From: Chloroflexota bacterium
GTDB taxonomy: Bacteria > Chloroflexota > Anaerolineae > Aggregatilineales > Phototrophicaceae
NCBI GenBank assembly: GCA_009840575.1
Contig: VXNO01000092.1
Coordinates: 1-47,588, forward strand
Length of the DNA stretch: 47,588 nucleotides
Direction of reading: 5' to 3'
Shown: positions 9,210 to 16,819 of the stretch, one piece after another
Numbering within the stretch: position 1 is the first letter of the stretch
Layout: every line of letters starts with the position of its first letter
The notes under the pieces: model-generated
What the model saw: the letters and a program-made list of their open reading frames with translations, nothing else
Databases searched by the model: none
What the model was told of the DNA's origin: nothing
Program-made: the position numbers and the translations under genes

Positions 9210-9241
9210 AAGCCTCTCCCGGATAAAAGCGGGAGGGGCTT
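9210..9241 (+). terminator. Intercistronic hairpin after the sugar-binding protein gene
   Basis: AAGCCTCTCCCG (9210-9221) pairs with CGGGAGGGGCTT (9230-9241), a 12-bp stem with one G-U pair and an eight-base loop. No long T tract follows, so it is probably a partial terminator or an RNA-stabilising stem. This is usual between binding-protein and permease genes, where more binding protein is needed. Confidence 0.7.
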
Positions 9242-9279
9242 GCCTTGCAGTTTACGAGCTTGCAAAACCCTGGCTTCCC

Positions 9280-9310
9280 TTCCCTCCTGGCAGGGAAAGG
9301 CGAAAACTTG
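9280..9310 (+). promoter_or_regulatory. Small hairpin overlapping the permease Shine-Dalgarno
   Basis: TTCCCT (9280-9285) can pair with AGGGAA (9292-9297) across a six-base loop. This stem covers part of the AGGGAAAGG sequence that serves as the ribosome site for the TTG start at 9308. It may lower translation of the permease relative to the binding protein. The sequence facts are direct; the effect is inferred. Confidence 0.4.
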
Positions 9311-10306
9311 CGATTACTCACCATCCTCGACCCGCTGACACGCCCGATCTTGTTGATGTTGGTAACGGCGGTCGACCGCCTGCTGACGCCTATCCAGCGA
9401 CGAGTCGGCATCGACAAGATGGGCTATTTTTTCATCCTGCCAAATTTGCTCATCTTTGGCATTTTTGTTTTGCTCCCTATGCTGCTCAATTTTTATTACG
9501 CCATGACCGGCGGCACCAAGCTATTCCCCGCCGACCGTCCTTTCATCGGCTTGGGCAATTTTGAGACCCTCTTCGATTGTGGCGATTTTCTTTCGCCCAA
9601 TAGCTGTCAGGAAGATTTGTTTTGGCGCGGCATCTTTAACACCATCCAGTTTGTGATCTTCCAGGTCAGCGGCATTGTGCTTTTCTCGCTGATGACGGCG
9701 CTGGTATTGAATCGCAAAATTGTCGCGCGCGGCTTTTTCCGCAGTGTTTTCTTTTATCCCGTGCTGCTCTCGCCAGTGGTGGTCGCTTTGATTTGGAAGT
9801 GGGTCTTGCAGCACGAAGGCCTGCTCAATGCCATCGTGGAGATCTTCGGCGGCGAAAGCACGCGCTGGCTGTTGGATCCCAACTGGGCGATGTTCTGGGT
9901 GGTATTCGTCAGCGTCTGGGCTTTGATGGGATTTTATACCTTGATTCTGCTGGCAGGCTTGCAGTCGATCCCGCCTGAGCTTTACGAAGCCAGTTCGATT
10001 GACGGCGCAGGTAGCTGGCAAGATTTCCGCTTTGTTACCCTGCCGCTGCTGATGCCCACCATGTTTGTGGTGCTGGTGCTGGCTTTGATCCGCGCTGTGC
10101 AGATGTTCGACCAGATTTATGTGCTCACTGGCGGCGGCCCCGGCACACGCACGCAACTGCTCGTGCAGTATATCTATACGACCGGCTTCTCCAATCAGAT
10201 TCAGCTATTCGGCTTGTCGGCAGCCGCTTCCATGGCGCTAGGCATCACCTTGCTAGTCTTGACATTGCTGCAGCTGCGGCTGGGCAATCAGTCGAGCCTG
10301 GCTTAG
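9308..10306 (+). CDS. Carbohydrate ABC transporter permease, first subunit (MalF/UgpA type)
   Basis: This 332-residue protein has six predicted helices, starting with YFFILPNLLIFGIFVLLPML. It has the permease EAA loop EASSIDGAGSWQDFRFVTLP, which contacts the ATPase. It forms the membrane channel with the next gene product. I placed the start at TTG 9308, where AAAGG lies seven bases upstream. An earlier in-frame TTG (9245) and a later ATG (9356) lack a ribosome site. The operon has no ATPase gene, so a shared MalK/MsmK-like subunit is presumably encoded elsewhere. The gap to the second permease is 10 bases, so the two are coupled. Confidence 0.9.
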   Translation: MRLLTILDPLTRPILLMLVTAVDRLLTPIQRRVGIDKMGYFFILPNLLIFGIFVLLPMLLNFYYAMTGGTKLFPADRPFIGLGNFETLFDCGDFLSPNSCQEDLFWRGIFNTIQFVIFQVSGIVLFSLMTALVLNRKIVARGFFRSVFFYPVLLSPVVVALIWKWVLQHEGLLNAIVEIFGGESTRWLLDPNWAMFWVVFVSVWALMGFYTLILLAGLQSIPPELYEASSIDGAGSWQDFRFVTLPLLMPTMFVVLVLALIRAVQMFDQIYVLTGGGPGTRTQLLVQYIYTTGFSNQIQLFGLSAAASMALGITLLVLTLLQLRLGNQSSLA

Positions 10307-10316
10307 GGCGGGCAGC

Positions 10317-11393
10317 ATGGCAGCCGAGCGCATGACGGTTTCACAGTTCTTGTCCAACCGTCGCGGGCACCGCCGCCTCGATATATCGGACATGTTGACC
10401 TACTTGTATCTAACCATTGGCACGATTCTGATGTTCGGCCCTGTGCTGTGGCTGGTGGCATCGTCCTTCAAAACGCAAGCTGGTTTGGTTAAATACCCGC
10501 CGCCGCTCTTGCCTTATCAGCAAGTCCAGGTGGAGGTGGCTGGCTTTGACGAGGCGCTGCCGCTTTTCGAAGTGACAATGGAAGACGGCAGTACCCAGGA
10601 GATGGCGCAGATCCGCCGTGTGGGTATCGAGGCGCGTATGATCGACCCCGCCGATCCCGAGGCCGGCGAAATCAAGGTCAACATCCGCCAGCGCGAGCCG
10701 GTCGAAGAGGTCAAGCTGGCTTGGGAAAACTATCTCGATCCGCTGATTGAGCTGGATAATTTCGACTTCTTCACCTATTTGAAGAATAGCGTCATCGTAA
10801 CCAGCGTCGCCACCGCCATCACCCTGGTCATCAACAGTATGGCGGCTTTTGCGTTGAGCAAATATCGCTTCAAAGGCCGCGATGCTATCTTTGTGCTCTT
10901 CATCTCGACTTTGATGATCCCCATCACAGTCATTTTGGTGCCGGTCTTTCTGGTTATCACCAGCATCGGCTGGAAGAACAACCTGTGGGGCGTCATCATT
11001 CCCGGCGCAGCCACGCCCACGGGCATCTTTCTGCTACGCCAATATATGCTGACCATACCCGACGAGCTGCTGGATGCCGCGCGTATTGATGGCGCTAGCG
11101 AGTGGCATATCTACTGGCGGGTCATCTTGCCCCTGGCGCGTCCGGCGCTGGCGGTGCTGGCGATCTTCTCGGTGATGTGGCGCTGGAATGACTTTTTGTG
11201 GCCCCTCATCGTGCTCAGCCAAAATGACTACTTCACCCTGCAAGTCGGCTTGAACGCCTTCCAGGGCGAGCTGCAGATTCAGTGGCATTATGTGCTGGCG
11301 ATGACCGTGGTAACCTTGCTGCCCATCACGCTGGTCTTCGCCTTTTTGCAGCGATTCATCACCACTGGCATCGCCACCACTGGCATGAAATGA
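10317..11393 (+). CDS. Carbohydrate ABC transporter permease, second subunit (MalG/UgpE type)
   Basis: This 358-residue MalG-type permease is longer than usual (about 275-300). After the first helix (LYLTIGTILMFGPVLWLVAS) comes an outside segment of roughly 90 residues, acidic and non-helical in membrane terms, before the second helix at about 160. The rest is typical, with the EAA loop DAARIDGASEWHIYWRVILP and a C-terminal block ending FITTGIATTGMK. The ATG at 10317 follows AGGGCGGG. The inserted domain faces outward and may help dock the binding protein; this is inference. The partner permease ends 10 bases upstream. Confidence 0.9.
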   Translation: MAAERMTVSQFLSNRRGHRRLDISDMLTYLYLTIGTILMFGPVLWLVASSFKTQAGLVKYPPPLLPYQQVQVEVAGFDEALPLFEVTMEDGSTQEMAQIRRVGIEARMIDPADPEAGEIKVNIRQREPVEEVKLAWENYLDPLIELDNFDFFTYLKNSVIVTSVATAITLVINSMAAFALSKYRFKGRDAIFVLFISTLMIPITVILVPVFLVITSIGWKNNLWGVIIPGAATPTGIFLLRQYMLTIPDELLDAARIDGASEWHIYWRVILPLARPALAVLAIFSVMWRWNDFLWPLIVLSQNDYFTLQVGLNAFQGELQIQWHYVLAMTVVTLLPITLVFAFLQRFITTGIATTGMK

Positions 11394-11465
11394 GCGCCGG
11401 GCAGCCTCAGTAAGCCTCGCGCTTGCCTATTCTCCAATTCGCGCTTTTCGGCTACACTCCCGCGC

Positions 11466-12248
11466 ATGAATCCCGCGATTACCATCCGCGAATTGCGCAG
11501 CATGGCAGACCTCGCCGCGACCATCGGCTTGCAAAAAGCTGTCTGGCGCATGATCGATATCGAGGTGGCATCGCCGCATACATTGAAAGCCATTGTGCAC
11601 ACGGGCGGCTCCGTGCTAGGCGCGGAGTTGGACGGGCGGCTGGTCGGTTTCTGTACCGGCTTTGCGGCGTGGCGCGGCGAGCAGCTCTGTTTGTGGTCGC
11701 ACATGGCGGCGGTGCTGCCGAGCCAACAAGGGCAGGGCATCGGTCAGCGGCTCAAGCTGGCGCAGCGGGAATGGGCGCTGGGGCGTGGTTATGCCGTCAT
11801 CGCTTGGACATTCGACCCGCTGCAAAGCGGCAATGCCAACTTCAATTTCAACCGCCTGGGCATCATCGCGCGGCGCTACGAAGTTAATCATTATGGCGCG
11901 ATGAATGATGGCATCAATGCTGGGTTAGCCAGCGACCGCCTGGAAGCGCATTGGCAGTTGGACGCGCCGCATCCCAGCCCGCCCCCTGAGGCGCTGACTA
12001 TGCTGCTGCGCCGTGAAGGTGCCGGCGACTGGCGCTGCGAAATCCCACCCGCGTTGGATGCCGCTGGCTATGGCATCGAAATCCCGCTGGATATCGGCGC
12101 GTTGAAAAAAGCCGATATCACACAGGCGCAGCAATGGCAACTGGCAGTGCGCGAAGGCATGGTGGCGCTGCTGGCGGCGGGCTATGTGGTCAGCGGCTTC
12201 CTGCGCCAGGCTGGACGCGCCTGGTATGTCTTGACACGCGCAGTGTAA
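11466..12248 (+). CDS. GNAT-fold acetyltransferase-like protein (COG3375-type)
   Basis: This 260-residue protein has a GNAT N-acetyltransferase domain in the first 150 residues. The acetyl-CoA loop is visible as SQQGQGIGQRLKLAQREWA (Q/R-x-x-G-x-G/A type), preceded by the strand HMAAVLP. It then carries WTFDPLQSGNANFNFNRLG and NHYGAMNDGINAG, which are typical of the predicted acyltransferases grouped as COG3375. The second half is variable. The acceptor substrate is unknown. The gene is 72 bases after the sugar permease and may be read from its own weak promoter (TACACT at 11453-11458), so membership in the sugar operon is uncertain. Confidence 0.8.
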   Translation: MNPAITIRELRSMADLAATIGLQKAVWRMIDIEVASPHTLKAIVHTGGSVLGAELDGRLVGFCTGFAAWRGEQLCLWSHMAAVLPSQQGQGIGQRLKLAQREWALGRGYAVIAWTFDPLQSGNANFNFNRLGIIARRYEVNHYGAMNDGINAGLASDRLEAHWQLDAPHPSPPPEALTMLLRREGAGDWRCEIPPALDAAGYGIEIPLDIGALKKADITQAQQWQLAVREGMVALLAAGYVVSGFLRQAGRAWYVLTRAV

Positions 12249-12264
12249 TGGTTTGCCGGGTTTG

Positions 12265-12293
12265 TTGCCCGTGTCCGCCAAAGCTGTTACAGT
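12265..12293 (+). promoter_or_regulatory. Candidate promoter of the DUF4438/aminotransferase operon
   Basis: TTGCCC (12265-12270), a 17-base spacer and TACAGT (12288-12293) match four of six bases at each box. The position fits the operon: the Shine-Dalgarno AAGGAGAAG at 12328-12336 and the ATG at 12339 follow about 35-45 bases later. Confidence 0.5.
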
Positions 12294-12338
12294 CCGCGCC
12301 ATGTGCAAACAAGCAACTTTTCATACAAGGAGAAGTCT

Positions 12339-13199
12339 ATGCCCCTAGGCACCAACGCCGCGCAGTTGGTAGAAATGGCGGTCGTCGGTTACGTCAGCCA
12401 GCCGACAGTGCGCGGCTACATCCCCCAAGCCGATGGACAAGCCACCATCTTGCCCGGCATGTCCGGCTTCATTTATAACGCGCGCGTCGGCGATGCGGCT
12501 TTTGGCTGGGCGGCTGACCATCTTGAGCCCGGCGCGTCCATCGCCCACCCCGACCTGGATGCCGACTACGCCATGCACTACCTCACTTGCATGGGCAACC
12601 GCGCTTTTTTGATGAGCGGCTTGGCGAAAGGCACCGAAGGCATCGTAACCGGCGAGCACGCGCGCCTTTTGGTCGATTTCCCCCCCGAAGCCGCTGACCT
12701 GATCGCCGTGGGCGATGCCGTGCAAATCCGCACGTTGGGGCAAGGCTTGCAATTGACCGACTATCCGCACATCACGCTCAAAAAATGCAGCCCGCGTTTG
12801 ATCGAAAGCCTGCCTATCGAAGCTGTGGACGAGCGCACAATCCGCGTCCCCGTTACTATGGAGCTGCCTATCCGCATCATGGGCAGCGGCGCGGAGCTGA
12901 ACCCCGACTTTGTCGACCAGGATTTGATGTCGGGCGATCGGGCGCTGATGGCGGAGCTGGGCATCGACCAAATGCGCCTGGGCGACCTGGTCGTGGTCAA
13001 CCACGCCGACCACCGCTATGGGCGCGGCTACAAACCCGGCGCTGTTACCATCGGTTTGTGCATCCACGGTGATTCGGTGATGACCGGGCATGGCCCCGGC
13101 ATCCTGACGCTGATGACATGCGCCGAGCCTTGCATCGAGTGGGTCATCGACCCTGCAGCCAATATCGCCAATTATCTGAATATCCGCGAGGCAGTATGA
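12339..13199 (+). CDS. DUF4438 domain protein, first paralog
   Basis: This 286-residue protein matches DUF4438, a family of unknown function known mostly from Thermotogae, archaea and Chloroflexi. Recognisable blocks are LPGMSGFIYNARVGDAAFGW, HLEPGASI, CMGNRAFLMSGLAKGTEGIVTG, QGLQLTDYPHITLKKCSP, LRLGDLVVVNHADHRYGRGY-type residues near 222-235, and the end motif GHGPGILTLMTC. It keeps the polar residues DHRYGR and the His of GHGPG, which look like a ligand or active site. The start is the ATG at 12339 with a strong AAGGAGAAG. It heads an operon, and its stop overlaps the start of the next gene (ATGA). No signal peptide is present. Confidence 0.87.
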   Translation: MPLGTNAAQLVEMAVVGYVSQPTVRGYIPQADGQATILPGMSGFIYNARVGDAAFGWAADHLEPGASIAHPDLDADYAMHYLTCMGNRAFLMSGLAKGTEGIVTGEHARLLVDFPPEAADLIAVGDAVQIRTLGQGLQLTDYPHITLKKCSPRLIESLPIEAVDERTIRVPVTMELPIRIMGSGAELNPDFVDQDLMSGDRALMAELGIDQMRLGDLVVVNHADHRYGRGYKPGAVTIGLCIHGDSVMTGHGPGILTLMTCAEPCIEWVIDPAANIANYLNIREAV

Positions 13200-14068
13200 G
13201 CGCAAAAACCAATGCAAACCAGGTCATCAGCCTATCCGTGCAGGGCGTCATCACCCCGCCACGCATGCCGCCCTTGCCGGCGATGCCTTACTCGCTGGCG
13301 GCTGATGGCAGCCCTTTTCTGCTGCCCGCCTATGGCAGCATTGTCTACAATGTCTCGGTGGGCGATAGCGCCTATGGCTGGCTGGCGGATTGCGTACATC
13401 CGGGCGTCAGCATCAAGCTGGACGACGCCACCGGCAACCGCGGCTTGAATGTGTTGTCTTGCGTGGGCAACACAGCTATCGTCATGACCAGCAATGCCAG
13501 CAAAGCCCGCGGCATAGTCACCGGTAAAACGGGACGTTTCAGCGAGCATGTCATCATCCACTTCGACCCAGCCGTGCGCGAAGAGCTGGCTATCGGCGAC
13601 AAAATCGTCATCAAAGCCAAAGGCACGGGGCTGAAGTTCGCCGACCACCCCGATGTCATGCTCAAAGGCTGCTCGCCAGAACTGGTTGATGCGCTGGAAG
13701 TAACCACGACCGACGAAGGCAAGCTGGCGGTGCCGGTGGTAGCGCAGGTGCCGGCGCATCTGTTGGGCGCGGGCGCGGGCTTGGTCAGCGATGGCGGCTC
13801 GATCCACATTCAGACTGCCGACCACGTCGCCTTGCAAGAGGCGGGCTTAAACGAATTGCGGCTGGGCGATGTCGTCGCGCTGACCGACTACGACAGCAGT
13901 TGGAATCACGGCTACCTGCGGGAGGCGGTGGGCATCGGCGTGATCGCGCAAGGCGATAGCCCGCGCGCTGGTTATGGTCCCGGCATCACGCTCATCATGA
14001 CATCAGCGGGCGGCAATATCGCGCCGATGCTGTCGCCGGGCGTCAACCTGCGCGACCTGCTGCTGTGA
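13196..14068 (+). CDS. DUF4438 domain protein, second paralog (divergent)
   Basis: This 290-residue protein is a second DUF4438 member, coupled to the first by an ATGA overlap. It shares the frame of the family: LPAYGSIVYNVSVGDSAYGW, VHPGVSIKLDD, CVGNTAIVMTSNASKARGIV, GTGLKFADHPDVMLKGCSP and LRLGDVVALTDYD. The polar cluster DHRYGR of the first paralog is replaced by DSSWNH, and GHGPG becomes GYGPG. The overall fold is probably kept while the presumed ligand site has changed. A heteromer with the first paralog is plausible but is inference. The start is clear from the coupling; later reading frames continue into an aminotransferase pair. Confidence 0.85.
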   Translation: MSAKTNANQVISLSVQGVITPPRMPPLPAMPYSLAADGSPFLLPAYGSIVYNVSVGDSAYGWLADCVHPGVSIKLDDATGNRGLNVLSCVGNTAIVMTSNASKARGIVTGKTGRFSEHVIIHFDPAVREELAIGDKIVIKAKGTGLKFADHPDVMLKGCSPELVDALEVTTTDEGKLAVPVVAQVPAHLLGAGAGLVSDGGSIHIQTADHVALQEAGLNELRLGDVVALTDYDSSWNHGYLREAVGIGVIAQGDSPRAGYGPGITLIMTSAGGNIAPMLSPGVNLRDLLL

Positions 14069-14094
14069 GTCCCGCTCGGCAAAGACAAGCCGCT

Positions 14095-14814
14095 ATGACC
14101 CCGCCACAAACCTTGAGCCGTCCGCTGGCAAAACGTGTTGCCAGCCTGGCTGCGTTGCGCCCGCCTCCAGACTGCCCGCCTACGCCGCCGCATGTCATTG
14201 ACGCCGCTGTTGATGCCCTGGCGCGTGGCGAAACCCATTATACCGACCGCCCCGGCATCCCCGAACTGCGCGGCTGGGTGGCGCGTCATCTGCATGAGCG
14301 CTGGGGGCTGCGCGTCGATCCCAGCGAAGTTACCATCACCTGCGGCAGCACCGAAGCCCGCTATGTGGCGCTAACTTTGCTGACGGAGCCGGGCGGCGCG
14401 GCGCTCTGCCTGGGCGATGCCAGCTTAATACGCGGTCCTTTGCAACTGCTGGACGGGCATATTGTCGAGCAGCGAGTTGATGCCCTGCGCTTGCTCTACC
14501 TGCGCCCCGATGATGACCGCGCCACTGTTTTGAAGCTGCTGCAACAAGCGCAAACGACCGACTGGTGGATCATCTGGGACATCAGCTTTTGCGCGCCCGA
14601 CGCCTTCCACCCGGCGCAAGACACGCAGCTGGCGGAGCGGGTTGTAACCATCGATTCGCTTTCGCAGGGGCTGGCGGGCTGGCGGCTGGGCTGGATGGCT
14701 GGCTCAGCAGCGGCTTTGCGTCTGCGCGCGGGCAAGCAAGCCATCACCATCTGCACAACGGCAGTTTCGCAATGGGCGGGCTTGGCTTGGTTGGAAACAG
14801 GCGCAACGAAATGA
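14095..14814 (+). CDS. Shortened aminotransferase-like protein lacking the PLP lysine
   Basis: This 239-residue protein resembles the large domain of class I/II aminotransferases, which are normally about 390 residues. It has HYTDRPGIPELRGWVARHL (start of the PLP domain), VTITCGSTEARYVALTLL, IIWDISF (keeps Asp162 but lacks the usual Tyr) and SLSQGLAGWRLGWMAG. In the last motif, where active enzymes have SxSK, residue 191 is Gln instead of the Schiff-base Lys. The NPxNPTG loop and the C-terminal small domain are absent. It is very unlikely to transaminate. The frame is intact and its stop overlaps the next start (ATGA), so it is kept as a gene. An earlier GTG at 14065, overlapping the previous stop, is an alternative start. 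Confidence 0.78.
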   Translation: MTPPQTLSRPLAKRVASLAALRPPPDCPPTPPHVIDAAVDALARGETHYTDRPGIPELRGWVARHLHERWGLRVDPSEVTITCGSTEARYVALTLLTEPGGAALCLGDASLIRGPLQLLDGHIVEQRVDALRLLYLRPDDDRATVLKLLQQAQTTDWWIIWDISFCAPDAFHPAQDTQLAERVVTIDSLSQGLAGWRLGWMAGSAAALRLRAGKQAITICTTAVSQWAGLAWLETGATK

Positions 14815-15989
14815 ATCCCAAGTCAAAACTCCCACAGAGCGTCCGCGAACTGGCGGCTGATGGCACGCAACTGCGCTATGCCCTGATGGCAATGGCGCGC
14901 GAACTGGATGATGTGATTGCGCTGGGGCGCGGCGACCCCGACCTGCCTACCCCGCCGCACATCGTCGCCGCTGCCGAACAGGCATTGCGTGATGGCCACA
15001 CCGGCGCAACCGCCGTCGCGGGAATGCCAGCGCTGCGCGAGGCAATCGCTGGCCACCTGCGCGAAGAAAATGACTTGCCGGTTGAGCGCGATAATGTCAT
15101 GGTGACCACCGGCGGGCAGGAGGGGCTCTTTCTGGCGGTGCAGGCGGTCATCGATCCCGGCGACCACATCCTGGTGCCCGACCCGCGTTACAGCTCCTAC
15201 GATGACGCCATCAAACGCGCCGGCGGCATCATGCAATTGGTGCCGACCAGCCGCGAAGACGCCTTCAACTTGTCCGTCCAGGCGCTGGAAGCCGCCATCA
15301 CGCCCGAAAGCAAAGCCCTGCTCATCGTAACGCCCAGCAACCCCACCGCCGGCATCGTCACCGAAGACCGTCTGCGCGCCATCGCTGAGGTTGCTATCCG
15401 TCATAACCTGATCGTCATCGTCGATGAGATTTATGGCAAGATTGTTTATCCCCCCTGGCGTCATTTCAGCCTCGGCTCGCTGCCCGGCATGGCTTCGCGC
15501 ACCATCACGCTGGATGCCTTCTCCAAAGCCTATGCGATGACTGGCTGGCGCTGTGGCTATGTGGCGGCGCCGGCGGATGTCATTGCTGCCATGACGCGCA
15601 TCAAGCAACTGACCACAGGGCCTGTCGCCACCGTGTCGCAGTGGGCGGGCTTGGCGGCGCTCACGGGACCCCAAAATTGCGTGGCTGCTTATCTGGACAT
15701 TTATACGCAGCGGCGGGCGACGCTCCTGGCGGGCTTGCGGGAGATGCGCTTCGCCTTTGGAGAGCCGCGCGGCGGGCTCTTTGTATGGGCGGACTGCTCG
15801 ACCACGGGCATCCATGCCGCTGAGCTTTCGGCGCTGCTCTTACAAGAAGCGCGCGTCTTAATCTTCCCGGGCACGGCTTTTGGCGAAAAATGGCGCGATT
15901 ATGTGCGCATCACCCTGCTGGAAGACCTGGCAACCTTGCGCGAGGCGGTCGACCGTATGCTGCCGGTGCTGGCGCGTTACGGCGTATAA
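14811..15989 (+). CDS. Pyridoxal-phosphate aminotransferase, class I/II
   Basis: This 392-residue protein is an intact aspartate-aminotransferase-type enzyme. It has the PLP fold with VTTGGQEGLFLAVQA (98-112), PSNPTAG (175-181), VDEIYG (Asp205, Tyr208) and FSKAYAMTGWRCGY, where Lys239 forms the Schiff base and Arg247 helps bind phosphate. The carboxylate-binding Arg in DYVRITLLE near the C-terminus is also present. It exchanges an amino group between an amino acid and a 2-oxo acid; the substrate is unknown. The start is the ATG at 14811 inside the preceding stop. It is probably an ancient duplicate of the shortened gene just upstream, and the two may work as partners. Confidence 0.92.
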   Translation: MNPKSKLPQSVRELAADGTQLRYALMAMARELDDVIALGRGDPDLPTPPHIVAAAEQALRDGHTGATAVAGMPALREAIAGHLREENDLPVERDNVMVTTGGQEGLFLAVQAVIDPGDHILVPDPRYSSYDDAIKRAGGIMQLVPTSREDAFNLSVQALEAAITPESKALLIVTPSNPTAGIVTEDRLRAIAEVAIRHNLIVIVDEIYGKIVYPPWRHFSLGSLPGMASRTITLDAFSKAYAMTGWRCGYVAAPADVIAAMTRIKQLTTGPVATVSQWAGLAALTGPQNCVAAYLDIYTQRRATLLAGLREMRFAFGEPRGGLFVWADCSTTGIHAAELSALLLQEARVLIFPGTAFGEKWRDYVRITLLEDLATLREAVDRMLPVLARYGV

Positions 15990-16032
15990 AAGCATATTCC
16001 TCACAGAGAAACAGAGGCACATAGGAAAAACC

Positions 16033-16812
16033 ATGGACACTTCGCTCATCGCCGCGCAGCTATACACCATCCGCCAGCACACGCAGACAGTCGGCGACTT
16101 CGCGCGCAGCATGGAAAAAATCCGCGCGATTGGCTATCGCGCCGTGCAGGTCTCCGCTATCGGCGCTATTTCTGATGAGGATGTCAAGCGCATCGCCGCT
16201 GACAATGGTCTGCGCATCTGCAACACGCATATCGATTTCGAGCGCTTGCAGCATGACCTGGAGGCCGTCATCGCCCAGCACCAACTATGGGATTGCCGCC
16301 ACATCGCCATCGGCAGCATGCCCGCGGCTTTCCGTGATTCGGCTGATGGCTACAAACGTTTCGCGGCGCTGGGCAGCCAAATCGGCGAGCGGCTGGCGGC
16401 GGCGGATATGACCTTCAGCTACCACAACCACAGCTTTGAGTTCGTGAAATTTGACGGGCGCGCCGGGCTGGAGATTCTATTTGACGAGAGCGACCCGCGT
16501 TATCTGCAAGCCGAGCTGGATACTTATTGGGTGCAGCATGGCGGTGGCGACCCAGTCGCGTGGATTGATCGGCTGACCGGGCGTATGCCAGTCGTTCATC
16601 TCAAAGATATGGTCATGCTGCCCGGCGAGCCAGGTGAAGGTCCGCAGCAGGCGATGGCTGAGGTGGGCGCGGGCAACCTGAACTTCCCCGGCATCCTCGC
16701 GGCGTGTCAGCGGGCGGGCGTGCAATGGTACGCGGTCGAGCAGGATATCTGCCAGCGCGACCCCTTTGAGAGCCTGGCGATTAGTTTTGCGAACCTGGCG
16801 AGGATGGATTAG
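16033..16812 (+). CDS. Sugar phosphate isomerase/epimerase family TIM-barrel protein
   Basis: This 259-residue protein is a xylose-isomerase-like TIM barrel. It begins IAAQLYTIRQHTQTVGDF and carries metal-site segments SYHNHSFEF (His), LQAELDTYWVQHGGGDPVAW (Glu/Asp/His), MPVVHLKDM (His) and the C-terminal WYAVEQD (Glu). This fits inosose or sugar isomerase/epimerase families such as IolE/IolI-like proteins. The start is ATG 16033, with AGGA six bases upstream. It lies 43 bases after the aminotransferase and is probably the last gene of the DUF4438 operon. The short leader contains an ACAGAG-rich element related to the dispersed repeats. It converges on the LarA-like gene with only 7 bases between stops. 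Confidence 0.87.
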   Translation: MDTSLIAAQLYTIRQHTQTVGDFARSMEKIRAIGYRAVQVSAIGAISDEDVKRIAADNGLRICNTHIDFERLQHDLEAVIAQHQLWDCRHIAIGSMPAAFRDSADGYKRFAALGSQIGERLAAADMTFSYHNHSFEFVKFDGRAGLEILFDESDPRYLQAELDTYWVQHGGGDPVAWIDRLTGRMPVVHLKDMVMLPGEPGEGPQQAMAEVGAGNLNFPGILAACQRAGVQWYAVEQDICQRDPFESLAISFANLARMD

Positions 16813-16819
16813 TCAGCCC

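Noticed and set aside
14065-14814. Frameshift joining the short aminotransferase to the following intact one
   Set aside because: Both contain the start of the PLP domain and the GWRxG motif, so they are two complete paralogous starts and not two halves of one gene.
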